Assembly (NCBI GenBank): GCA_017538795.1
Contig: JAFYIE010000007.1
Coordinates: 1 to 33,202, forward strand
Source: Bacteroidales bacterium
Lineage (GTDB): Bacteria > Bacteroidota > Bacteroidia > Bacteroidales > F082
DNA: 33,202 bases
Reading direction: 5' to 3'
The position numbers and the translations under genes were made by a program. Numbering within the stretch: the stretch's first letter is position 1; every line of letters starts with the position of its first letter. Positions 20,196-26,647 of this stretch are shown here, piece by piece. The notes under the pieces were generated by a model. The model worked only from the letters and a program-made list of their open reading frames with translations, was not told the DNA's origin and searched no databases.

Positions 20196-20245
20196 AAACT
20201 TTTAAACTTTTAAACTACTCTACACTCTACACTCTAAACTCTACA
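20196..20245. repeat. period-8 and period-7 tandem repeats
   Basis: Two AAACTTTT octamers (20196-20211), then CTCTACA, CTCTACA, CTCTAAA, CTCTACA (20218-20245). They fill the gap between rsmD and the C69 gene; the rsmD stop codon (complement of 20241-20243) is part of the last heptamer. Confidence 0.85.
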
Positions 20246-20792
20246 CTGTTTTCTGAGGCGCAGCCGAAAAAAACGTAAAATTCACTTTCCCGTACTTCCT
20301 GTGGTCATAATAATTAGCATGCCCTGAGAAATCAACGGTTCTGTCGTGTTCCAAAACAAAGATGCCGTCTTCTTTCAGCAGCTCGTTCTGGAAAATCAGA
20401 TCGACCAAAAGCTCATAATGCTTGCAGTCGTACGGCGGATCGGCGAAGATGAGGTCGTATTTCGCCTTGTGCATCGGCAAAAACCTGAAGACATCCGACT
20501 TCACCACCGACAACTCGTTCATATTCAGCTTGTTGGCTGTCTCTCTGATGAATCTCACGCAGTTTTGGTTCTCGTCGACGGCGGTCACATGAGGACAGCC
20601 TCTTGAGACGAGCTCGTAGGAGATGTTTCCCGTTCCCGCAAAGAGGTCGAGAGCCGTGGTCTCCTCCAAATCTATCTGATTTTCAAGGATGTTGAACAGG
20701 CTTTCCTTCGCCATGTCGGTCGTCGGACGCGTCGGCAGGTTGTCGGGCGCCACGATCTGTCGTCTCTGATGTTTTCCTCTTATGATTCTCAT
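20241..20792 (-). CDS. rsmD: 16S rRNA (guanine(966)-N(2))-methyltransferase RsmD
   Basis: 183 residues, full length. The N-terminus MRIIRGKHQRRQIVAP and 'TRPTTDMAKESLFNIL' are RsmD signatures; 'ALDLFAGTGNISYEL' is the SAM-binding motif I and 'YDLIFADPPYDCKHY' the catalytic DPPY motif IV. It methylates G966 of 16S rRNA in the assembled small subunit. Its start overlaps the stop of the DUF3822 gene by 4 nt (ATGA). The last residues QKTV and the stop come from a period-7 repeat, so the C-terminus may vary between strains. Confidence 0.96.
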   Translation of the reverse strand: MRIIRGKHQRRQIVAPDNLPTRPTTDMAKESLFNILENQIDLEETTALDLFAGTGNISYELVSRGCPHVTAVDENQNCVRFIRETANKLNMNELSVVKSDVFRFLPMHKAKYDLIFADPPYDCKHYELLVDLIFQNELLKEDGIFVLEHDRTVDFSGHANYYDHRKYGKVNFTFFSAAPQKTV

Positions 20793-21343
20793 CTTATATC
20801 TTTTTTGAAACGGATGTCACGCACATATCTCGACGTCAACTCCACTATTTTCGAGTCTTCCTCAATCATGCCGAGGAAATAAACCGGCACCGAGCCTGCG
20901 TCTAAATGCAGCTGTTCGATCGAGAAGAGCAGGAAATAAAGGAAATCTTCTTTTGTCTTGAAGCGGAATGTGTTGTTAAACAACAACTTAGTTCCTTTCA
21001 AGACGAACATCTCAAAACGTTGGTCTTTGACGTTTAAATAAATTCTGATGTCGTCGGTGCGCTCTAAATTTTCCTTGATCAGATTTTCCAGGAGTATGCT
21101 CGCCGCATGTCGAAACTCCTTGTTTTCAGGTTCCGGCGTGCAATAAACATTATATACGTCGGCCGCTTCGATATAATCCGAACAAACCACGCCGTTCTCC
21201 TCTTTGATTCCAAGAAAATCGAGATATTTCTCTTTTTGCTTGTCTTGATAAATGATAGCGGGCACGAAAACATACGAAAAACCATCCGCCGAATGCCGGA
21301 TGGTTAATTCGTTTTTGTTCAGATCTTTAGCGTTTGGGGACAT
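20789..21343 (-). CDS. DUF3822 family protein
   Basis: 184 residues. Recognised as the Bacteroidota DUF3822 protein regularly found directly upstream of rsmD: 'LTIRHSADGFSYVFVP', 'YNVYCTPEPENKEFRHAASILLENL', 'NNTFRFKTKEDFLYFLLFSIEQLHLDAGSVPVYFLG'. The alternation of strands resembles half of an actin-like (ASKHA) fold, but no nucleotide-binding motifs are obvious. Cytoplasmic, function unknown. Translationally coupled to rsmD and 1 nt from the upstream gene. Confidence 0.85.
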   Translation of the reverse strand: MSPNAKDLNKNELTIRHSADGFSYVFVPAIIYQDKQKEKYLDFLGIKEENGVVCSDYIEAADVYNVYCTPEPENKEFRHAASILLENLIKENLERTDDIRIYLNVKDQRFEMFVLKGTKLLFNNTFRFKTKEDFLYFLLFSIEQLHLDAGSVPVYFLGMIEEDSKIVELTSRYVRDIRFKKDIR

Positions 21344-21344
21344 A

Positions 21345-21959
21345 TTACAATGATTCCCAGTTACCGCTTAATGAAGGCTCGTCCATCGAACCGACTTTCA
21401 GACCAGCGTATTTGTCGAGGTCTTCCTGCTCGGCTCTGAGGTTGTTGACTCTCTGTGGGTCAAGATCCCAGAGGTATGATTTGTAAGGAGTCTTTGCCTC
21501 GAACACAGCCACTTTCAAACCACCGCGTTTGATAGAGCCGGCCTGGAGCTCGAACTGAACGTCCTGTGAGAACGGGACGATGCGCAGTCTGTTGACATCG
21601 AAGTTTTCTCTGCCACCGAACAATGAGTCGAGAACCTTAACGTAACCAACTGTATCGTTGATAGTCTTGGTAAATGTGGTATCGTTAGGGTCAGCGACGA
21701 TATTTACGACAGGAAGCTCGCCGGTTTTCACGTATTCGATAAGTGAATCGAAGTCGGCGGTGTATCTGTTGTAGGTCTGCTTGAACAGAGTTTGTGTGCT
21801 TCTGATGTCTTTCAAGCTCTGGACTACCTGGATTTCTCTTTCTTTACGTGTGTTTTCGAAAGCCACAGGTTGTCTGATGCTGTCAAATACCAAATAAGCC
21901 AAAAGGATAGCAACGAGTGCCAATCCGATGTTGATTAAAGTCAGTTTTTTATTATTCAT
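21345..21959 (-). CDS. membrane-anchored protein of unknown function
   Basis: 204 residues from MNNKKLTL; an ATG at 21995 overlaps the -7 box and is rejected. One N-terminal membrane helix (NIGLALVAILLAYLVFDSI) is followed by an extracytoplasmic region. The part 'SLKDIRSTQTLFKQTYNRYTADFDSLIEYVKTGELP' recalls the long helix plus small globular head of pseudopilins, but there is no prepilin peptidase site. The C-terminal half is predicted mixed alpha-beta (FELQAGSIKRGGLKVAVFEAKTPY). First gene of an operon with DUF3822 and rsmD. Function unknown. Confidence 0.8.
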   Translation of the reverse strand: MNNKKLTLINIGLALVAILLAYLVFDSIRQPVAFENTRKEREIQVVQSLKDIRSTQTLFKQTYNRYTADFDSLIEYVKTGELPVVNIVADPNDTTFTKTINDTVGYVKVLDSLFGGRENFDVNRLRIVPFSQDVQFELQAGSIKRGGLKVAVFEAKTPYKSYLWDLDPQRVNNLRAEQEDLDKYAGLKVGSMDEPSLSGNWESL

Positions 21960-21992
21960 GATTGTAAACTTTTGTATACTTTTTTTGCGTTG

Positions 21993-22000
21993 CAAATTTA
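21993..22000 (-). promoter_or_regulatory. -7 promoter box TAAATTTG
   Basis: TAAATTTG on the minus strand, 33 nt before the ATG at 21959. Drives the 21959-20241 operon. Confidence 0.6.
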
Positions 22001-22040
22001 GCTAAATTTTTTAATAAGAACGAAAATTTTTAAAAATATT

Positions 22041-22817
22041 TTATGAATAATATTCGACATTGAGCCCCAATGCTTTAACTCTGTCGGCGATACGGCTCAT
22101 TTCCTCTTTCGAGAGTTTCTCGAGATTTTTTTCCGGCGTCTCTCTGTCGATGACGTAAATCATTGTCTTTCTTGGTTTTATCTTTTTCAGATGCTCGAGC
22201 CATAGATTGATTTCCTCTTCAGTGGTGTTGTCGATTTTCTGGCCGTTGTGCTCGCCGCGTAGAAATAGCGTTTGGATAATCACCTGACCCTCAAAGCGTT
22301 GCAGGTTTTTGATGTATTGCTCAAGATTGATTTTCACGTTCGGCAGGTTCACCTTATTAATAGTATCGAGCGTTCCGCCGTCGAGTTTGCAGATGTTGTT
22401 GTCGACGCGCTGCAATGTCTTGAAAATCTGTTCTTTGTGGATATTCGTTCCGTTTGTCAGCACACTGATGACAGCTTTCGGCACGTATTTGTCTCTTAAT
22501 CTGATGGTTATATCAATGATTTCCGGGAAATTCGGATGCAGCGTCGGCTCGCCGTTGCCCGAAAACGTGATGCTATTAGGTTCTTTTGGTGTCCCGACGA
22601 GCGATTTCAGCGCATTCTCTAATGTTTGCTCGTATTCATGAGGCGTTGCTAATTTCGCTTTCTCATCGCGATGTTCCGGATTCCAGCCGCATTCGCAATA
22701 AACGCAGTTGAAAGTGCAGATCTTTCCAACCTTCGGCAACAAGTTGACGCCCAAAGAATTACCCAATCTCCGACTATGAATCGGCCCAAAAACCAAATCT
22801 TCAGTTAAAAATGCCAT
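22041..22817 (-). CDS. radical SAM protein
   Basis: 258 residues. The [4Fe-4S] cluster motif is CTFNCVYC (Cx3Cx2C) near residue 34, preceded by 'HSRRLGNSLGVNLLP' and followed by another Cys (ECG). 'NSITFSGNGEPTLHPNF' is the glycine-rich SAM-contacting strand (GNGEPT), and VISVLTNGT and 'CKLDGGTLDTINKVN' are further family features. The reaction is unknown; the protein belongs to the small stand-alone group related to tRNA-modifying or wybutosine-like radical SAM enzymes, without an added C-terminal domain. Divergent from AMP nucleosidase. Confidence 0.9.
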   Translation of the reverse strand: MAFLTEDLVFGPIHSRRLGNSLGVNLLPKVGKICTFNCVYCECGWNPEHRDEKAKLATPHEYEQTLENALKSLVGTPKEPNSITFSGNGEPTLHPNFPEIIDITIRLRDKYVPKAVISVLTNGTNIHKEQIFKTLQRVDNNICKLDGGTLDTINKVNLPNVKINLEQYIKNLQRFEGQVIIQTLFLRGEHNGQKIDNTTEEEINLWLEHLKKIKPRKTMIYVIDRETPEKNLEKLSKEEMSRIADRVKALGLNVEYYS

Positions 22818-22834
22818 TTTTGAAAAATTTTCTG

Positions 22835-22894
22835 CAAAGATATAAAAAAACTAAGGTCTAAAGTCTAAAGTCTAAAGTCTTTTTATTATTTTTG
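22835..22894. promoter_or_regulatory. divergent promoters separated by period-7 repeats
   Basis: Minus-strand -7 box TATCTTTG (complement of 22835-22842) for the radical SAM gene and plus-strand -7 box TATTTTTG (22887-22894) for AMP nucleosidase. The 44 nt between them, where both -33 elements should be, is mostly the heptamer repeat. Confidence 0.6.
22851..22880. repeat. period-7 tandem repeat (CTAAAGT units)
   Basis: CTAAGGT, CTAAAGT, CTAAAGT, CTAAAGT, then CT: four almost identical heptamers in the divergent promoter region. Confidence 0.85.
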
Positions 22895-22909
22895 CAAAAA
22901 ATTGTAGTT

Positions 22910-23680
22910 ATGAAAACTAAACAGGAAATCACTGAAAACTGGTTGCCGCGCTACACTGGGCAAGCGCTCGACAAGTTCGGGGAATATATTCTTTTGACGA
23001 ATTTCTCGCATTATCTGGAGCTTTTCGCGTTTTGGAACAATGTCTCGATAGTGAGCCGCGACCGCTCGATGCCTTGCGCCACGGCGGGCGACATCACGAT
23101 GATTAACTTCGGAATGGGAAGCGCCAACGCCGCCACCATCATGGACCTGCTGAGCGCCGTGCATCCAAAAGCCGTGCTTTTCCTGGGAAAATGCGGCGGA
23201 GTGAAGAAGAAAAACCAGGTTGGTGACCTCATCCTGCCTATCGCCGCAATCCGTGGCGAAGGAACGTCGAACAACTATCTTTTGCCTGAAGTGCCTGCGC
23301 TACCGGCCTTCTCGCTGCAGAAAGCTATCTCGACAACCATCCGCGACCACGGCCACGACTACTGGACAGGAACAGTCTACACCACCAACCGCCGTGTATG
23401 GGAATACGACGAGGAATTTAAGGAGTATCTGCATAAGACACGCTGCATGGCGGTCGATATGGAGACTGCAACCATCTTCGCTGCCGGTTTCGCCAACGAA
23501 ATCCCGACAGGCGCATTGCTTCTCGTTTCCGACCAGCCGATGATTCCTGAAGGCGTCAAAACTGAGGCAAGCGACAAGAAAGTAAGCTCGATGTTCGTCG
23601 ACGAGCATATCAAAATAGGTATCGACGCCTTGCATCAGATTAGAGAAAATAAGCTGACAGTCAAACACTTGAAGTTCTGA
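22910..23680 (+). CDS. amn: AMP nucleosidase
   Basis: 256 residues from the ATG at 22910, 15 nt after its -7 box. It is the short form typical of Bacteroidota, lacking the extra N-terminal domain of the enterobacterial enzyme. Nucleoside-phosphorylase-fold landmarks: 'MINFGMGSANAATIMDLL', 'AVLFLGKCGGVKKKNQVGDLILP', 'CMAVDMETATIFAAGFAN' with the ribose-binding ME pair, and 'ALLLVSDQPM' with the catalytic Asp. It splits AMP into adenine and ribose 5-phosphate. The stop codon overlaps the holA start (TGATG). Confidence 0.9.
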   Translation: MKTKQEITENWLPRYTGQALDKFGEYILLTNFSHYLELFAFWNNVSIVSRDRSMPCATAGDITMINFGMGSANAATIMDLLSAVHPKAVLFLGKCGGVKKKNQVGDLILPIAAIRGEGTSNNYLLPEVPALPAFSLQKAISTTIRDHGHDYWTGTVYTTNRRVWEYDEEFKEYLHKTRCMAVDMETATIFAAGFANEIPTGALLLVSDQPMIPEGVKTEASDKKVSSMFVDEHIKIGIDALHQIRENKLTVKHLKF

Positions 23681-24678
23681 TGACCTACGAGCAGATTCTT
23701 TCGGACATTAAAAACAAGATTTACCATCCGGTGTATTTCTTGATGGGCGAGGAGCCGTATTTCATAGACTCTATCAGCGACGCCATCGAGAGCACCGTGC
23801 TGGACGAGGCCGACAAGGCTTTCAACCAGATTATCCTTTACGGAAAGGACGTGAACGTGCACGACATCGTGACGCAGGCGCGCAACTTCCCGATGATGGG
23901 TAACTACTTGGTAATCATTGTGAAAGAAGCTCAAGACGTGAAAAATATCGAGTCGATGGAGCCTTTCTTGGAGATGATTCCGGAGACCACGATTTTGGTT
24001 TTAAACTACAAATACAAAAAGCTCGACAAACGTCTGAAGTTCGCGAAAACGCTCGATAAGGACTATGTTTTGTTTGAGTCGAAGAAACTTTATGACCGCG
24101 ATATCCCAAAGTGGATTGTCAATTTCCTTGGAACCAAGAATTATAAGATTTCGCAGAAAGCCTGTCAGATGCTTGCCGATTACCTCGGCACCGACTTGCT
24201 GAAGGTGCGCAATGAGCTTGAAAAGCTGATGGTTGCGGTGCCTCAGAAAAAGGAAATCGACGACTTTGATGTGGAATATAACATCGGAATCTCCAAGGAT
24301 TTCAACATCTTCGAGCTTCAAAAAGCAATCAGCTACGGCGACTTCCCGAAGGCGGTTCAAATCATCAATTATTTCGGCGACAACACCAAGGAAAATCCGC
24401 TAATCGCCACAGTGATAATGCTTTACGCCTATTACTGCAAGCTACTGAAACTGCATTACGCCACTGACAAATCTAAAAACAACATTGCCGCCGTCCTTGG
24501 CGTGAGTCCATTCTTCGTCGAAGACTATTTCGAAGCCGCCCGCCGCTACAACATCAAAAAATGTGTCGACAACATCGCCGTTCTCCGTGAATTTGACCTA
24601 AAATCAAAAGGATACAACGTTGGTGATGTTGAGCAGAAGGATTTGTACCGGGAAATGATTTATAAGCTGATGAGATAA
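23680..24678 (+). CDS. holA: DNA polymerase III subunit delta
   Basis: 332 residues, normal length. 'HPVYFLMGEEPYFIDSISDAI' at the start is the delta-subunit signature (vYlL.GeE.yli....). Domain I continues with 'ARNFPMMGNYLVIIVKEAQ'; domain II has 'LADYLGTDLLKVRNELEKL'; domain III has 'ISKDFNIFELQKAISYGDFPKAVQIINYFG'. It is the clamp-loader subunit that opens the beta clamp. Coupled to amn by a 1-nt overlap. Confidence 0.95.
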   Translation: MTYEQILSDIKNKIYHPVYFLMGEEPYFIDSISDAIESTVLDEADKAFNQIILYGKDVNVHDIVTQARNFPMMGNYLVIIVKEAQDVKNIESMEPFLEMIPETTILVLNYKYKKLDKRLKFAKTLDKDYVLFESKKLYDRDIPKWIVNFLGTKNYKISQKACQMLADYLGTDLLKVRNELEKLMVAVPQKKEIDDFDVEYNIGISKDFNIFELQKAISYGDFPKAVQIINYFGDNTKENPLIATVIMLYAYYCKLLKLHYATDKSKNNIAAVLGVSPFFVEDYFEAARRYNIKKCVDNIAVLREFDLKSKGYNVGDVEQKDLYREMIYKLMR

Positions 24679-24682
24679 ACCG

Positions 24683-24722
24683 TCCCGCCCTGGTACGCTG
24701 TTCAACGGGAAGCGTGGCGGGA
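24683..24722 (+). terminator. hairpin after holA
   Basis: TCCCGCC (24683-24689) pairs with GGCGGGA (24716-24722), and inside it ACGCT (24695-24699) with AGCGT (24711-24715). It lies 4 nt after the stop. No strong T run follows, so it is a probable rather than certain terminator. Confidence 0.6.
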
Positions 24723-24816
24723 ACTATCTGGCTGCAAAAAATACAAATTATTTCTATATATGCAGCTTATTGTAGAATTTTTTCAAAAAAAATTTCATTA
24801 TTATTAAAATAAGTTG

Positions 24817-25089
24817 TATTTTTGTGTCGATTTATGAGCAGTCGATGACTGCATTTTATTGAAAAACAACGAAGCGTTATGCTTTGCTTGTAATTGGAAA
24901 TGTGAGAAGTTTTCAAAGGGTTGCAAGCAAGTGTAAGGTTCACGCCTAGGCGTGGACTGTTTGCATTTCCCCAACCCAAGGTCTTTCTCACAACCTCCAA
25001 TTAAGGAATGCATTTCAGTTCCACGCTTCATTCATTAATTAACTGGTTATTTTTCCATGATGGGACTGACATGGATGGAGGGAATAAAA
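24817..25089 (+). ncRNA. conserved structured leader RNA, copy 1
   Basis: The promoter -7 box TATTTTTG (24817-24824) is followed by about 260 nt without a gene, almost identical in layout to 30064-30338. A hairpin GCAGTC/GACTGC is near 24838-24852. The main structure at 24891-25003 has nested stems: TAATTGGA/TCCAATTA, GTGAGAA/TTCTCAC, GGGTTG/CAACCC, AAGTGTAA/TTGCATTT and TTCACGCC/GGCGTGGA. A last stem, CAGTTCC (25016-25022) with GGGACTG (25062-25068), ends just before a strong Shine-Dalgarno-like GGAGGG (25077-25082), which suggests control of translation of the gene at 25090. The in-frame ATG at 25057 is rejected as a start. Confidence 0.75.
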
Positions 25090-25776
25090 ATGAAAAAAAA
25101 CTTACACCTTCTCATGACAGCTATCATGCTGTTTGCGTTCTCAACATTCTGCAATGCTCAAGATGACTACAAAGAGTTTATGAAAGAACGTAAAGAAATT
25201 TCTAAATTTACCAAAGACCAATTAAGAGAAAAAGTGTCGAAATCAACCCAAAAAGAAGCCAAAAAACTTCAAAAAGAAGGTTGGAAAGTGTCTCCAGGAG
25301 CTTTGCCACTTGACAAGCAACTCGAACGTGCTTATCAGATGCAGTATGAGCTTGACATGGAAACCGGCTTTCCAAAATATATCCAAGGTACAGCTTCATC
25401 AGTAGGTGGGTCTTATGACGCAGCCAAAATGCAGGCAATGAATCTTGCAAAGATAGAATTGGCAGGCAATATCGCAACCGAAGTCGGTGCACTCATCGAC
25501 AGCCGCGCAAGCAATAATGATCTAGGCCAAACCGAAGCTGAATCAGTGTCAAAATCAGTGATGGCAGCCAAAAGTCTTATCCAACAGAAAATTGGAAGAA
25601 CCATTCCGATAGTGGAAGTTTATCGTGATTTCAAAAACAAAAACAAAGAAGTGCGAGTCATTATTTTATATAATAGTGAAATGGCAAAAGCTGCAGCCAA
25701 AGAAGCCATTCGCGAGGAGATGACAAAGCAATCAGACAAGCTCGCCGACCAATTGGACGAAATCTTAGGTTTCTAA
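25090..25776 (+). CDS. secreted LPP20-like protein, caspase operon 1
   Basis: 228 residues from MKKNLHLL, 8 nt after a GGAGGG ribosome-binding site. The signal peptide ends in CNAQ. Residues 25-65 are a highly charged helix or coiled coil (KEFMKERKEISKFTKDQL). The second half has 'AAKMQAMNLAKIELAGNIATEVGALIDSR', resembling the LPP20 / FlgT-N type domain, and 'KNKEVRVIILYNSEMAKAAAKEAI'. It should be periplasmic or bound to the envelope. The paralogue at 30339 is very similar along its full length. Gap to the DUF4384 gene is 3 nt. Function unknown; possibly a structural or assembly partner of the downstream proteases. Confidence 0.85.
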   Translation: MKKNLHLLMTAIMLFAFSTFCNAQDDYKEFMKERKEISKFTKDQLREKVSKSTQKEAKKLQKEGWKVSPGALPLDKQLERAYQMQYELDMETGFPKYIQGTASSVGGSYDAAKMQAMNLAKIELAGNIATEVGALIDSRASNNDLGQTEAESVSKSVMAAKSLIQQKIGRTIPIVEVYRDFKNKNKEVRVIILYNSEMAKAAAKEAIREEMTKQSDKLADQLDEILGF

Positions 25777-25779
25777 ACC

Positions 25780-26628
25780 ATGAAAAAATTATTTTTTTCA
25801 ATTATACTGATGGTATTCGCCCTCGTGTGTCACGCACAAAAAACGGTCAATGTGAGTGGCGAATACCGTTATGTTGTACCCGAAAACGTTTCAATAACCG
25901 ACGCCAAGAACATCGCCATTGACAAAGCTAAAAATGAAGCGATGGCAAAGGAGTTTGGAACGCTTGTTTCGCAAACAAACACCAGTACTATTAAAACCGT
26001 TGACGGCAAAGTTGAGACCGACTTCATGTCAATTGGCGGCACTGAATCGAAAGGTATTTGGCTCGCCGACACCAAAGAGCCTGAAATCAATATTCTGTAC
26101 GAAAACGGTGTGATGGTAGTTGAGGCTAAAGTTTGGGGCAAGGCGAGGGAAATCAAAAACTCCGAAACGGATTTGGATATAAAGATCCTTTGTAACGGAA
26201 TTGAAAGCGAAAGTTTCAAAAATAATGACAAATTTTCCATTGATTTAAAATCGGCATCCAAAGGCTATGTGGCGATTTTTCTGCGTGGCGACAACATAGA
26301 AGACCCAATTTATTGTCTGTTACCATACGAAAATGAAAACGGAGAAGCTCGTGCCGTGAAAAACGGTACAAAATACACATTCTTATCAAAAAAAGACCCT
26401 ATTTATCCAGTACCTGAGGAAATAATTCTGACAACAAATAAAACCTTAGAATACAATGCAATTATAATAGTTTTTTCGAAGAATCAATTCACTCTTCCTC
26501 TTTCAGAAATGGGAGAGTATGTGCTTGAAATACCAGCCGAAAAATTCCAGAAATGGCTTCGCAAAAACCGTGTCAATGACGAGACTATGCAAGTGGTTGA
26601 AAAAACTATCGAAATAAGAAAAAAATAA
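25780..26628 (+). CDS. secreted DUF4384 protein with LPP20/FlgT-like N-terminus, operon 1
   Basis: 282 residues. The signal peptide ends in CHAQ. The N-terminal half, 'GEYRYVVPENVSITDAKNIAIDKAKNEAMAKEFGTLVS', looks like an LPP20/FlgT-N domain. The C-terminal half is a DUF4384-type beta-sandwich: 'FSIDLKSASKGYVAIFLRGD', 'IYCLLPYENENGEARAV', 'YTFLSKKDPIYPVP' and 'YNAIIIVFSKNQFTLPL'. DUF4384 is often found in or next to caspase-like peptidases, matching the two caspase genes that follow. Probably periplasmic and part of the same complex. The paralogue at 31031 has an insert of about ten residues before the last part. Confidence 0.85.
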   Translation: MKKLFFSIILMVFALVCHAQKTVNVSGEYRYVVPENVSITDAKNIAIDKAKNEAMAKEFGTLVSQTNTSTIKTVDGKVETDFMSIGGTESKGIWLADTKEPEINILYENGVMVVEAKVWGKAREIKNSETDLDIKILCNGIESESFKNNDKFSIDLKSASKGYVAIFLRGDNIEDPIYCLLPYENENGEARAVKNGTKYTFLSKKDPIYPVPEEIILTTNKTLEYNAIIIVFSKNQFTLPLSEMGEYVLEIPAEKFQKWLRKNRVNDETMQVVEKTIEIRKK

Positions 26629-26647
26629 ATTGAAAAATATCTACATC

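Noticed and set aside
22892-22909. Upstream TTG start for AMP nucleosidase
   Set aside because: It lies inside the -7 box; the ATG at 22910 follows the promoter.
24830-25003. Leader RNA as 6S RNA, tmRNA or RNase P RNA
   Set aside because: No motifs of tmRNA or RNase P were recognised, and it is duplicated directly in front of protein genes; a 6S-like fold cannot be excluded without a model search.
25057-25089. N-terminal extension of the LPP20-like proteins
   Set aside because: Differences between the two copies change the amino acids but keep RNA pairing, and a strong ribosome-binding site precedes the later ATG.
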